Source: an uncultured Bacteroidota bacterium
GTDB lineage: Bacteria; Bacteroidota; Bacteroidia; Flavobacteriales; Flavobacteriaceae
Direction of reading: 5' to 3'
DNA: 45,320 bases
Assembly: GCA_902535165.1 (NCBI GenBank)
Contig: CACASE010000011.1
Coordinates: 1-45,320, forward strand
Numbering within the stretch: position 1 is the stretch's first letter; each line of letters starts with the position of its first letter. This document shows positions 8,466 to 16,333 of the stretch, in pieces. Position numbers and translations under genes: made by a program. Under the pieces are notes generated by a model that was given only the letters and a program-made list of their open reading frames with translations, was not told the origin of the DNA and searched no databases.

Positions 8466-8921
8466 TTGAATCGTTCTGCAGTAATTTCAAAAAACAAGAA
8501 ATATAGATACGAACTTTCTAGAATTTGGTCTGAATCACCAAAAATAACATTTATCATGTTAAATCCCTCTGTAGGAAATGAAACTTATGATGATAAAACA
8601 ATCAAAAGATTAATATTTTTTACAAAAAAATTTGGGTATGGAGGTTTTTACGTTGGTAATATTTTTCCAAATATAAATACAAAGGTCAATGACCTATATT
8701 TGGACCTCTCACATGATAAAAAGAAAAATAGAAAACATGTCGGCTCAATGATTGATAAAAGTAAAAGTGTTGTCTATGCCTGGGGCAAAACCATCGATAA
8801 CCCTCCAAATTGGATTGATAAAATTGTAGACAAACCCTTATGTTTTGGTTTCAATAAAAATGGAACTCCAAAGCACCCTCTTTATCTAAGAAAAAGTGCC
8901 TCTTTAATTAGTTTCAGGTAA
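8466..8921 (+). CDS. DUF1643-family protein
   Basis: A 151-residue cytoplasmic protein beginning at TTG 8466, 15 nt after the channel gene. It shows the DUF1643 pattern: KYRYELSRIW, then FIMLNPS, DDKTIKRLIFFTKKFGYGG, VGNIFP, and a C-terminal CFGFNKNGTPKHPLYL. The biochemical function of the family is unknown; members occur in phage and bacterial genomes and are sometimes near nucleic-acid-related genes. There is no ATG near the N-terminus, and homologous content begins at once, so TTG is the best start. Its last 18 nt overlap the 3' end of the convergent ADP-ribosylglycohydrolase-like gene. Confidence 0.8.
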   Translation: MNRSAVISKNKKYRYELSRIWSESPKITFIMLNPSVGNETYDDKTIKRLIFFTKKFGYGGFYVGNIFPNINTKVNDLYLDLSHDKKKNRKHVGSMIDKSKSVVYAWGKTIDNPPNWIDKIVDKPLCFGFNKNGTPKHPLYLRKSASLISFR

Positions 8922-10247
8922 ATCAATTTCTGGTGGTTCAGCTTCTGGGAGCTCATCTACATACTCATTGGTATATCTTGTTGGATATTTTTTAAAAACC
9001 CATTTATTATTTTTTACTTCTCCATAATGCTTTCGAGTTACAACCATATCAATGATTTTTAATCCTTTTTCAGCCATTGACTCAAAATTATCAATTTCAT
9101 TTTCAAACCCAATTCTAGTTCTTCCTATATTGTATCTACTTGATAATTCTTCATCAAACATTTTTACGATTTCTTTTTTACCATAAATAAAGCCAAGTAG
9201 CCCTGCCCAGGTAGATGCTGGATTGTCGGAATCCCATCCACATAGAGTTGCAATCTTGATTGTTTCTTTAAAGTTTCCTTCGCCATAAAATAAACTAATA
9301 ATGCTTGCCCCAAAATTTATACCTGCAGCATAACAGCCATTACAATTTGTTTCTATTTTTGACCAATTGTAACCATCTTCATTATTTATTTGATATTTAT
9401 AATTTAGACTATCTCTAGTTATTTCCCATGCCAAGCCAGATTCATACTTAGATTTGACATAATCATACATTTTTGCTGAATATGATGAATTAGGCAAAAC
9501 ATATCTAGCTTTTTCGGACATCCAGAAAAGTTTATCTTTTATGGTTTTATGATCAGTTTCAAGAGATGCTAAAGAATGCATAATTATATAAAACTCAGAA
9601 ATCCAAGCAGCATTTTCTCTGGCCACTGTTCTAATCGGCATGTAAGCCATTCTTAAACCTATATCTGGATAATTTGGTGAGTATAATCCAAAAATTTCTG
9701 TTGTTAACTGGGCATCTATCATTTCATAAAACTCATTATTATTTGGTGAACTGGTTTCTGGAGGTAAAATACCCTTTTTCATTAAGTCAAAGGCTCTTTG
9801 ATTAGAAACCCACAAATAATTTTCTTCTTCATTTTTAATGTGTTTTAACCATCCATCTTTGATTTTTTCAGACCTAAGGTTTAAATTATCATTTTGTAAT
9901 ATTAATTCTTGATATATATATTCAATATCCGTGTCGTCATCTGAGCCCCAAATACTATCAGCTTTGGCTAAATTAAAATCGATTGTTTTGAAGTTAGAAC
10001 TATTAGACCAAATATTGGGTTCATCCTTTTTTCCCCAATCATCATAAACATAAAATCCTCCACCTTTACCATTTATAGGGATACCTATTTTATCCATTTC
10101 AGTAATAATACCTGTCCAATTTCCTATGGATTGTCCAAGCCAAAAACCCTCAAGCTTGTCCTTATATTCATTTTTACTTATGACAAAATTTTCTTTATCA
10201 TTTGTACATGAAGTTAGAATTAAGAAAATCAAAAAAATAAATCTCAT
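8904..10247 (-). CDS. ADP-ribosylglycohydrolase-family lipoprotein
   Basis: A 447-residue protein of the ADP-ribosyl-glycohydrolase (DraG/ARH) superfamily carried on a lipoprotein signal (LTSC, Cys14). The fold signature is present: EGFWLGQSIG near residue 35, the metal-binding cluster SDDDTDIEY (Asp103-Glu109), and the second metal site GWDSDNPASTWAGLLGFIYG toward the C-terminus. Cytoplasmic members remove ADP-ribose from proteins or crystallise as dinuclear-magnesium hydrolases, but exported members of this size in Bacteroidota are usually uncharacterised and may act on glycosides or nucleosides outside the cytoplasm. The C-terminus ends in an acidic proline-rich tail (ELPEAEPPEIDLPETN). 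It overlaps the convergent DUF1643 gene at its 3' end. Confidence 0.85.
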   Translation of the reverse strand: MRFIFLIFLILTSCTNDKENFVISKNEYKDKLEGFWLGQSIGNWTGIITEMDKIGIPINGKGGGFYVYDDWGKKDEPNIWSNSSNFKTIDFNLAKADSIWGSDDDTDIEYIYQELILQNDNLNLRSEKIKDGWLKHIKNEEENYLWVSNQRAFDLMKKGILPPETSSPNNNEFYEMIDAQLTTEIFGLYSPNYPDIGLRMAYMPIRTVARENAAWISEFYIIMHSLASLETDHKTIKDKLFWMSEKARYVLPNSSYSAKMYDYVKSKYESGLAWEITRDSLNYKYQINNEDGYNWSKIETNCNGCYAAGINFGASIISLFYGEGNFKETIKIATLCGWDSDNPASTWAGLLGFIYGKKEIVKMFDEELSSRYNIGRTRIGFENEIDNFESMAEKGLKIIDMVVTRKHYGEVKNNKWVFKKYPTRYTNEYVDELPEAEPPEIDLPETN

Positions 10248-10280
10248 TTTATATGATTTAATTTAATAAATGATGAAATG

Positions 10281-10664
10281 TTAAGCTTTATTAATTTGTT
10301 TATCCAAATAAATTATTGCAATACATGAGATTAACATTAAGGATGATGGTAATGTAGGAATAAATGGATCACTAATACTAATATGAAAATAAATCGCAGC
10401 GAGCATAAATGTAGCCATGACAAATGCTGCAGGTGTTATAAGTTTTTCATATTTAATACCCAAAATAAGTAAAATGGCACATAAGACCTTAAAAATTCCT
10501 ACCACAATCATTGTTGTTTTACTGAGTCCATATGACTGAAATTCTTCAATCATATTAGATGCATCTGCTCCCCTGTAAATTGTATCCATCTCCAACCTAA
10601 AAGTCCATGCACTTAAGACTGTTATTCCAACAATAAGAATTAATATTTTTAAAAAAACTTTCAT
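10281..10664 (-). CDS. DoxX-like membrane protein
   Basis: A 127-residue four-helix membrane protein resembling the DoxX-like family. Hydrophobic segments lie at about residues 5-20, 48-70, 77-97 and 103-120, and the polar segments YGLSKTT and KYEKLITPAA match the spacing of this family. DoxX proteins are small inner-membrane subunits associated with oxidoreductase or thiol-stress systems, but stand-alone DoxX-like proteins have no defined role. It lies 33 nt upstream (in transcription order) of the ADP-ribosylglycohydrolase-like gene on the same strand and may be co-transcribed with it. Confidence 0.75.
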   Translation of the reverse strand: MKVFLKILILIVGITVLSAWTFRLEMDTIYRGADASNMIEEFQSYGLSKTTMIVVGIFKVLCAILLILGIKYEKLITPAAFVMATFMLAAIYFHISISDPFIPTLPSSLMLISCIAIIYLDKQINKA

Positions 10665-10759
10665 TTATTTAGCACTAAATTTGATTATTGTAAAGTTATT
10701 GTCACACATAAATTTAATACAATCTAAATTAATTTAAAATTATAAAAAACACTTTGATC

Positions 10760-11323
10760 ATGAATATTAATGAAATCATTAAAACAAGACGAGCAATTTA
10801 TCCAAGTCAATATGAAAAAGGTGAAATAAAAAAATCTTTTTTAAAAACACTACTTAAAAATGCAAATTCTGCTCCTACACACAGGATGACTCAACCATGG
10901 TTTTTTAAAGTATACAAAGGATTATCAAAAGATAAACTTGCTAAAGAGATGGTTAAATCTTACGATCAATTAAACAACGAAAATTCAACTGAAATAAAAA
11001 AGAAGAAAATAATAGAAAAGTGTAAAAAATCTAATTGTATAATTTGTGTTTTTATGAAAAGGGATTCTAAGAAATCAGTTCCTGAATGGGAAGAGATTGC
11101 TGCTACAGCAATGGCAATGCAAAACATGTGGCTGACATGTGCTGCATATAACATTGGCTGTTACTGGAGTACCCCTAAATATTCAATTAAAATGAATGAT
11201 TTTTTTAAACTAAAAAACGATGAAAGGTGTCTTGGATTTTTTTATCTTGGAATATATGATCATGGAAAAGTTAAGTCAAAAAAAAGAATTCCAATTGAAA
11301 AAAAAACTGAATGGAATAATTAA
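10760..11323 (+). CDS. Nitroreductase-family flavoprotein
   Basis: A 187-residue FMN-dependent nitroreductase-fold protein. The N-terminus INEIIKTRRAIYPSQYEKGE and the PTHRMTQPWFFKVY segment fit the family, as do the central AATAMAMQNMWLTCAAYNIG helix and the GFFYLGIYD motif near the C-terminus. Such enzymes reduce nitro compounds, quinones or enones with NAD(P)H. An in-frame TTG lies two codons upstream, but ATG 10760 is preferred because it gives the usual MNxxEIIKTRR beginning. It precedes the DUF4920 gene by 5 nt, so the two are likely co-transcribed. Confidence 0.88.
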   Translation: MNINEIIKTRRAIYPSQYEKGEIKKSFLKTLLKNANSAPTHRMTQPWFFKVYKGLSKDKLAKEMVKSYDQLNNENSTEIKKKKIIEKCKKSNCIICVFMKRDSKKSVPEWEEIAATAMAMQNMWLTCAAYNIGCYWSTPKYSIKMNDFFKLKNDERCLGFFYLGIYDHGKVKSKKRIPIEKKTEWNN

Positions 11324-11328
11324 TTACT

Positions 11329-11787
11329 ATGAAATCATTTACTAAAATCTTTATTATATTTTTCTTCTCACTCTTTTCTTTCTCCCAAAATGATAATAAT
11401 TATGAAAGATATGGTGAGTTATTTGAAACCTCTGAAATTATTAATTACGAATTGGAAAGAGATAATTTTTTAAATAGTTCTTCTAAAGTCAAAATAGAAG
11501 GTGAAATACTATCCTCATGCCCAATGAAAGGCTGTTGGATGAAAATATCTGTCGAAAAAGACACAGTACTTGTTAGATTTAAAGACTACGGTTTTTTTGT
11601 TCCAAAAAATGGTATTGAGGGAAAGAGTACAATAATAAATGGCAAACTTTCAGTTGACACATTAAGTATTGCTCAACTTCAACATTATGCTGAGGATGCT
11701 GGAAAATCTAAAGAAGAGATTGCTCTTATATCAAAACCTGAAATTACAATTTCATTTCTCGCTGATGGGGTTTTAATAAAAGAATAA
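11329..11787 (+). CDS. Secreted DUF4920-family protein
   Basis: A 152-residue exported protein with a signal peptide (about residues 1-19, FSFSQ) and the DUF4920 domain. The key feature is the CPMKGCWM motif, a pair of cysteines with flanking methionines that could bind a soft metal such as copper or form a disulfide; the conserved VRFKDYGFFVP and QLQHYAEDAGKS segments follow. The family is found widely in Bacteroidota and has no established function; metal binding is inference from the Cys/Met pattern. It follows the nitroreductase gene after 5 nt. Confidence 0.85.
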   Translation: MKSFTKIFIIFFFSLFSFSQNDNNYERYGELFETSEIINYELERDNFLNSSSKVKIEGEILSSCPMKGCWMKISVEKDTVLVRFKDYGFFVPKNGIEGKSTIINGKLSVDTLSIAQLQHYAEDAGKSKEEIALISKPEITISFLADGVLIKE

Positions 11788-11836
11788 TATTGCTTAAAAC
11801 AATAATTATATATATTTGGAGGCTAATTATATAATT

Positions 11837-12337
11837 ATGAAATACTTAAATACAATAACTACAATGATGTTTTTGTTTTTTTTAAGTTCTTGTTCAACAG
11901 GTGGTAATCACCCTGATTTTGAAGCTAACGTAGAAAAAGTTATGACTTTGTTTGAGCTACAAGCTTCTGAGTCTGATCCTCAAGCTCAATTAGATTTGAT
12001 GCATGAGGATTTAGAATGGCAGCCGCCATTTTTTGGATCCGAACCAATTAGTAAAAGTCAGTATGCTGATTACTCTAAATCATGGCAAGATACTATGGAA
12101 GATGTTGTGTACACTGCAACTAATTATCTTCCCGGTGTTAATTCTGAGACTGGGGTTTTAGATGGCAGTGTCAGATCATATGGTACATGGACTGGAATAC
12201 ATTCAGAAACTGGCAAGAGCTGGGAATTATCCTCTTATCATACGTTTGATTTTAAAGATGGTTTAGTTGTTTCTGGCGGAGACTATTTTGATGCTGGAGG
12301 TTTTTTAGCCTCTTTAGCTCCTAGCGAAGAAGAATAA
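11837..12337 (+). CDS. NTF2/SnoaL-like lipoprotein
   Basis: A 166-residue predicted lipoprotein: the signal ends at LSSCS, then a Gly-rich linker. The start at ATG 11837 is preferred over an upstream in-frame TTG because it places the hydrophobic stretch at the N-terminus. The mature part resembles the SnoaL/NTF2-like cone fold: an N-terminal helix with VEKVMTLFELQ, LDLMHEDLEWQPP, a central VRSYGTWTGIHSETGKSWEL strand pair, and the closing FKDGLVVSGGDYFDAGG. Fold relatives include ketosteroid isomerases and non-enzymatic ligand binders. It is one of several exported NTF2-like proteins in this window, and is followed by a terminator. Confidence 0.7.
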   Translation: MKYLNTITTMMFLFFLSSCSTGGNHPDFEANVEKVMTLFELQASESDPQAQLDLMHEDLEWQPPFFGSEPISKSQYADYSKSWQDTMEDVVYTATNYLPGVNSETGVLDGSVRSYGTWTGIHSETGKSWELSSYHTFDFKDGLVVSGGDYFDAGGFLASLAPSEEE

Positions 12338-12360
12338 TTTTAAACATTATTTATCATATA

Positions 12361-12386
12361 AAAAGCCTCAATCATGGGGCTTTTTT
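12361..12386. terminator. Bidirectional rho-independent terminator
   Basis: Stem AAAAGCCTCA paired with TGGGGCTTTT around loop ATCA, with one G-T pair, followed by a T run on the plus strand and preceded by an A run. It closes the plus-strand nitroreductase/DUF4920/lipoprotein group. The stop codon of the convergent minus-strand gene lies within the loop. Confidence 0.8.
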
Positions 12387-12596
12387 ATTTAAAAAGTTTT
12401 TTAAAGCAATAAAAATAAATTTGCCCAAATAAAACAGAACGTGCTGAAAGAAAAAAACTAGAACAAAATATATTAATGCAACAATTCTTTCGCCATCATT
12501 ATAAATCCAATCAAATGGGTTTTCAGATTTGCTATTAGCGTAAAATGATATAAGTACTGCAGATGTTATAGCAAAAAGTAATATTCTTATTTTCAA
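12372..12596 (-). CDS. Small membrane protein, 74 aa, hypothetical
   Basis: A TTG-started frame of 74 residues with a hydrophobic N-terminal segment (about 3-20), a polar stretch (SKSENPFDWIYNDGERI) and a second long hydrophobic segment (about 37-65) with aromatic residues, ending in basic NFLNKKAP. The composition and the helix-loop-helix arrangement are protein-like rather than random. Its stop lies in the loop of the terminator shared with the opposite strand. I do not recognise a family. An alternative is an untranslated region, but no competing gene exists here. Confidence 0.6.
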   Translation of the reverse strand: MKIRILLFAITSAVLISFYANSKSENPFDWIYNDGERIVALIYFVLVFFFQHVLFYLGKFIFIALKNFLNKKAP

Positions 12597-12673
12597 TAAA
12601 TTAAGTAATTATATTCTACGATGGATATTAAATATATGTAAAAATATTGTATATTGAAATTCCCCAAAAAATT

Positions 12674-12823
12674 ATGCGACTAACAAAAAGAGACATAGCA
12701 TTAACTAAAATAAGCATTCCAGCTGCTATTCATTCAGTTTATTTTAGAGGGAAAAGATATTCTTACAATGATTACCTAAAGATTATGAAACAAGCTGATA
12801 AAAATACTTCAAAAGAAGAATAG
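12674..12823 (+). CDS. Small protein, 49 aa, hypothetical
   Basis: An ATG-started frame of 49 residues, MRLTKRDIALTKI followed by SIPAAIHSVYFRGKRYSYNDY and a lysine-rich C-terminus. The sequence is basic, has no membrane helix, and has low-bias codon content (Pro, Ala, His, Gly present), which makes it more protein-like than a chance AT-rich frame. It occupies the gap between two minus-strand genes and stands alone. No family is recognised; it could be a small nucleic-acid-binding protein, which is speculation. Confidence 0.45.
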   Translation: MRLTKRDIALTKISIPAAIHSVYFRGKRYSYNDYLKIMKQADKNTSKEE

Positions 12824-12861
12824 AGTTTCTCGTGAAGATCTTAAATTTATCAATATAAATT

Positions 12862-13326
12862 TCATCTTATAAATCCATCGACAAAATTTCTGTAATCAAT
12901 TACAAAACCATTTTCTTGAGTAAAACTTTTGAACTCATCTGAAGCTGGACCCGTTACTACAAACTTTTCTAAAGTAAAGAGATTAAAAAATCTATCAAAA
13001 AATGGTCCTCCCATAAAATTTTGTCCATGTTTTACTGCTGATTGACTATCAATGTATTTTTCATATAGGGTAACTGAAACTCCATCATCTGAAATGTAGT
13101 AGGCATATTCAAGACAAAAATCTTCTTTATCAATAACATTTTGAGTAATTTCCTCTACAAATACATTTAAATCCTCATTTGTATTTTGATTTATTTTTAA
13201 ATCAATAATAAACGTTATATCATCAGATTCTGAGTTTTTAATAATAGAAGAAGTTTCTTTTTTTTCATCTACTTTGACGCATGAAAATAGAAAAAAAGGA
13301 ACGAGAAAATAAAGTAGTTTTTTCAT
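12862..13326 (-). CDS. Lipoprotein with antibiotic-biosynthesis-monooxygenase-like (ABM) domain
   Basis: A 154-residue lipoprotein (lipobox LFSC, Cys16) with an acidic/Ser-rich linker and a dimeric alpha+beta barrel-like domain from about residue 36. The pattern is that of ABM/quinol-monooxygenase domains: a strand with a helix bearing FVEEITQNVIDKE, then CLEYAYYISDDGVSVTLYEKY, IDSQSAVKHGQNF and a closing strand EKFVVTG. In cytoplasmic relatives these barrels oxidise quinols or polyketides, or degrade haem. A periplasmic lipid-anchored version is unusual, and enzymatic activity cannot be inferred. Confidence 0.7.
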   Translation of the reverse strand: MKKLLYFLVPFFLFSCVKVDEKKETSSIIKNSESDDITFIIDLKINQNTNEDLNVFVEEITQNVIDKEDFCLEYAYYISDDGVSVTLYEKYIDSQSAVKHGQNFMGGPFFDRFFNLFTLEKFVVTGPASDEFKSFTQENGFVIDYRNFVDGFIR

Positions 13327-13364
13327 AATTTTTTAGGATTTGAAATAAATATATAAAGAATAAT

Positions 13365-13565
13365 TTAGAATGATCCCCACTTATTTTTTATCATTAATCC
13401 AAGTCCTAAATTGATTAATATTAATGATATTGTTCCTGTGAAAAACCAATCTTTACTTTCATATTTAAAAATTATTGATTCGCCAAATAAACACAGTCCG
13501 CTTGAGAAAAGTATTAATCCGACAAGAGCAAAAGCGTAGGTTTTAATTTTTGTATTATTTATCAA
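13365..13565 (-). CDS. Small membrane protein, 66 aa, hypothetical
   Basis: A 66-residue frame with a TTG start encoding two hydrophobic helices (about residues 9-30 and 40-60) separated by FKYESKDWFFTG and ending in NKWGSF. No ATG is available at the 5' end. The clean two-helix topology with charged caps supports a real membrane protein of unrecognised family. It is read away from the SDR-like gene, and the likely promoter of that gene overlaps its first codons. Confidence 0.6.
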   Translation of the reverse strand: MINNTKIKTYAFALVGLILFSSGLCLFGESIIFKYESKDWFFTGTISLILINLGLGLMIKNKWGSF

Positions 13566-13581
13566 GTCTTATTTAAATTTG
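13550..13581 (+). promoter_or_regulatory. Bacteroidota-type promoter (TTG-N21-TAAATTTG)
   Basis: TTG at 13550-13552 is followed 21 nt later by an exact -7 box at 13574-13581, within the 17-23 nt spacing known for Bacteroidota sigma factors. The SDR-like gene starts 16 nt after the box, giving a leader of roughly ten bases. Confidence 0.55.
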
Positions 13582-13597
13582 TATTCAAATATATTAA

Positions 13598-14248
13598 ATG
13601 GCATCAATAACTTTATTTGGGTCAACTGGACTAATTGGAAATGAAATTTTGAAACTACTTGAAAAGGATGATTATTTTAAAAATATTAATGTAATATCTA
13701 GAAGAGAGGTTAAATTAATATCAAAAAAATCTAAACTAAAATTAATTGACTTTTCTAATTATGATGATTACTTAACAGCGATTGAGAGTAGCGATATCGT
13801 TTTAGCTGCCATTGGGACTACTCAATCAAAGGTTAATTTCAATAAAAGAAAGTATGTGGATATTGACCTTGGTATTGTTTCAAAAATTGCAAAAGCTTGC
13901 AAAGAAAAAAAAGTTAAGCATTTCTCATTTGTTTCCTCAGCTGGAGCTGACATAAAAAATAAAAGTTTTTATCTTAAACTTAAAGGACAAATCGAACAGG
14001 AGGTTAAGTCTTACAAATTAAATTCATCAACAGTTTATAGACCATCACTATTGCTGGGTAAGAGGACGGAGAGTCGCTATGGTGAACAATTAGCTCAATT
14101 TATAATTCCACTTATTTCTTTTTTGATGCCTTCAAACTATAAGCCCATCAAAGCCATAAAAGTTGCAAAAGCTATGGTTAATGAGTCTAAAAAATACAGT
14201 CCTGGATTTAAGATTTTTCATTATAATCAAATATTAAATTTGAATTAA
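13598..14248 (+). CDS. NAD(P)-binding Rossmann-fold protein (HTATIP2/SDR-like)
   Basis: A 216-residue cytoplasmic atypical short-chain dehydrogenase-like protein. The dinucleotide-binding motif is FGSTGLIGNEILKLL (residues about 7-21); a later DIVLAAIGTTQSK segment, FSFVSSAGADIKNKSFYLKLKGQIE and YRPSLLLGKRTESR match the HTATIP2/oxidoreductase group, whose homologues are annotated as NAD(P)H-binding proteins. The YxxxK catalytic pair appears as Tyr-Leu-Lys-Leu-Lys. Specific substrate unknown. It has its own likely promoter. Confidence 0.88.
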   Translation: MASITLFGSTGLIGNEILKLLEKDDYFKNINVISRREVKLISKKSKLKLIDFSNYDDYLTAIESSDIVLAAIGTTQSKVNFNKRKYVDIDLGIVSKIAKACKEKKVKHFSFVSSAGADIKNKSFYLKLKGQIEQEVKSYKLNSSTVYRPSLLLGKRTESRYGEQLAQFIIPLISFLMPSNYKPIKAIKVAKAMVNESKKYSPGFKIFHYNQILNLN

Positions 14249-14323
14249 AATTTTTGAGTTTTTATTTTTTGTTCCTTAAATGTTGTAAAAAACAATTAAT
14301 ATTGTTTTTCTAAATAATTTATT

Positions 14324-15016
14324 ATGAAAAAATATATATACATTTTAACAATTTTATTTTCATTTTCATTAAATGCTCAGGATGGATTCTGGTATGACGT
14401 GTTACTAGAAGTTGAAGGTGAAGATACTAATGAATTTGAAAAAACAGTAGATGGATTTTATTCATCATTGGATTTCCCTGATGATGTAACTCTTTCATTT
14501 TCTAGAATCCAAATTAAAGGACAAGGCTTTGAAGAAACTCATATTTTAAGTTTTTTAAGCCCTTCGTCTGAATCATTAGCTAATTTTTTATCTACACTAA
14601 GTGGATCAAAATGGGAAAACTATGTTGAAAAGGTAAGACCTTACGTTGATAGTGTAAGAAGATCAGCTGGCATAGTCACCAAAGCTTATAATCAGGAGGA
14701 TGTTGATCCAATTGGTCAAGCATGGCTATTTAAAGTGAAAAGTAAAGATGCTCCTGCTTTTTATGAAGAATATACTAAAGTAATGGAGGTTTTTGATTTT
14801 GCAGGATTTTCTGGAACAGGTCAAATAACTCATGGAGTAAGTAATGGAGAAAGTCATTTTATATATGCAACCTACGATGACTTAAATTCTGCATTTACAT
14901 TTGGTCCTAAAAATGATGTAGAAGCAAAAGCCTTTGCAAGCTTTTTTGAAGCAACAGCTGATTTTGCTGAGTTTAGCCAATCATTCACTAGAGTTTTAAT
15001 TAAAGAGTACAATTAA
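14324..15016 (+). CDS. Secreted tandem alpha+beta domain protein
   Basis: A 230-residue exported protein (signal peptide about 1-18, SLNAQ) consisting of two similar halves of about 100 residues. The first has WYDVLLEVEG, a helix, then ETHILSF and a helix KWENYVEKVRPYVDSV; the second has QAWLFKVKSKD, FYEEYTKVM, GESHFIYATYDDLNSAF and a final helix. Both repeats look like ferredoxin-like or ABM-type alpha+beta units, so one chain may fold as an intramolecular dimer. It shares this architecture and short motifs (strand-His-hydrophobic-Phe, aromatic helix) with the genes at 43639-45125. No characterised family is recognised. It is followed by a strong terminator. Confidence 0.65.
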   Translation: MKKYIYILTILFSFSLNAQDGFWYDVLLEVEGEDTNEFEKTVDGFYSSLDFPDDVTLSFSRIQIKGQGFEETHILSFLSPSSESLANFLSTLSGSKWENYVEKVRPYVDSVRRSAGIVTKAYNQEDVDPIGQAWLFKVKSKDAPAFYEEYTKVMEVFDFAGFSGTGQITHGVSNGESHFIYATYDDLNSAFTFGPKNDVEAKAFASFFEATADFAEFSQSFTRVLIKEYN

Positions 15017-15020
15017 AATA

Positions 15021-15052
15021 AAAAAGAGCCCAATTTACTGGGCTCTTTTTTT
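15021..15052. terminator. Bidirectional rho-independent terminator
   Basis: A 7-bp GC-rich stem GAGCCCA/TGGGCTC with loop ATTTAC is extended by flanking A and T runs (12-bp stem in all). It lies between convergent genes ending at 15016 and 15060 and can serve both. Confidence 0.9.
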
Positions 15053-15059
15053 ATTTAAA

Positions 15060-15557
15060 CTAAATCTTAGTCATTTCTGCTGATGCAACAAATGAAACAC
15101 CATCAGGACCACTAACTGTATATTTATATAGAATTTTATTTTCCTCGTCCGGTAATAAATCAATTTCCCATGATGTAACATAAGTGTCTTTTTTCAAACT
15201 TAATCCACTCATATCATCATCCGTTTTGAAAATCAACTTTCCATTTTCATTTGATGTAAGTTTAGACACGGGTTTGTTCTGTAATCCGCAATAGTGAGTC
15301 AAAAGCAATTCATCATTTTGATAGTTGAATATTGTTAGCATTTCAATTCCTCCAGTGTTGCTTTCCTCTAAAATAGCACTACCATTTGATGAAATACTAA
15401 ATTCTAAAATAAAACTATCTGTGGTATCATCGGTTCTTTCCAATGTACCAATCCATTTTCCCTCAAGCTGTTTTAATGACTCGAAATCATTTGGATCAGT
15501 ATTCGCATTTAGTTGAAATGCAAATAATAAACTTAATAGTAAAATAAAATTTTTCAT
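15060..15557 (-). CDS. Secreted lipocalin-like protein
   Basis: A 165-residue exported protein with an N-terminal signal (about 1-18, QLNAN). The mature part starts with LEGKWIGTLER, the usual opening of lipocalin/calycin-type beta barrels, and continues as alternating beta strands (ILEFSISSNGSAILEE, LTIFNYQNDELLLTHYC, KLIFKTDDDMSG). The LLTHYCGLQNKP motif is common in bacterial periplasmic DUF1579-like and nitrobindin-like barrels. It probably binds a small hydrophobic ligand, but this is inference. It shares a terminator with the convergent secreted-protein gene. Confidence 0.65.
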   Translation of the reverse strand: MKNFILLLSLLFAFQLNANTDPNDFESLKQLEGKWIGTLERTDDTTDSFILEFSISSNGSAILEESNTGGIEMLTIFNYQNDELLLTHYCGLQNKPVSKLTSNENGKLIFKTDDDMSGLSLKKDTYVTSWEIDLLPDEENKILYKYTVSGPDGVSFVASAEMTKI

Positions 15558-15631
15558 TATATATAATTTTAAGTAACAAGTATAAATAAAATAAATTACA
15601 AAAATTAATTAAATGTTAATAATAACAATAA

Positions 15632-16333
15632 TTATTTCTGAGCAATATATATTGTTGAAGCTCCAAAGAACTTTTCTTTAAATTGAACATCAACAAAACT
15701 TGAATTCAAAAGTATTTTTTTAAAATTTTCGCCGAACGGAAATGTTTTGGCTGAGCTTTTTAAATAAGAATAAGCCCTGAAGTTTTTTGAAAATAATTTA
15801 CCAATAAGTTGTACATAAATTATAACATAAATGCTGTATATAAAATTGATAAATATATTTTTTGGAAGTGAAGTCTCTAAAATAATTAGTGTTCCATTTT
15901 TTTTTAATACTCTATAAATTTCATTTAATCCTTTATTTAGATTTTCAAAATTTCTCACACCATACCCAACTGTAACTATATCAAAGCTGTCATCTGCATA
16001 TTTTATATTTTCTGCATCACCAATGTCCAAACTAATTTTTTTATATAAGTTTAGTCTATTAATCTTTGTTTTACCTATTTCTATCATTTTTGAAGAGATA
16101 TCTAATCCAATAATCTCACAGCTTTTTATGTTAGATAACATTATTGCAATATCAGCAGTTCCAGTTGCCATATCTAATATTTTTCTAGGATTCTTTTTCT
16201 TAGCAATTTCTACTATTTCACTCTTCCATTTATTATGTAAGCCAAATGTTAAAAGATTATTGATCAGATCATATTGACCTGAAATTGAATCAAACATTTC
16301 CTTTGTTTCATTTTTAGGTCTATTCAAACTCAT
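15632..16333 (-). CDS. ubiE: Demethylmenaquinone methyltransferase
   Basis: A 233-residue SAM-dependent methyltransferase that makes menaquinone from demethylmenaquinone, the last step of the pathway. The UbiE/MenG signature is clear: MFDSISGQYDLINNLLTFGLH, motif I ILDMATGTADIAI, CEIIGLDISSKMIEIG, FDIVTVGYGVRNFENL, and the C-terminal YAYLKSSAKTFPFGE. The gene starts at 16333, sharing 4 nt (ATGA) with the preceding methyltransferase, so the two are translated as a coupled pair. In this phylum only menaquinone is used, so the menaquinone role is favoured over ubiquinone. Confidence 0.97.
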   Translation of the reverse strand: MSLNRPKNETKEMFDSISGQYDLINNLLTFGLHNKWKSEIVEIAKKKNPRKILDMATGTADIAIMLSNIKSCEIIGLDISSKMIEIGKTKINRLNLYKKISLDIGDAENIKYADDSFDIVTVGYGVRNFENLNKGLNEIYRVLKKNGTLIILETSLPKNIFINFIYSIYVIIYVQLIGKLFSKNFRAYSYLKSSAKTFPFGENFKKILLNSSFVDVQFKEKFFGASTIYIAQK

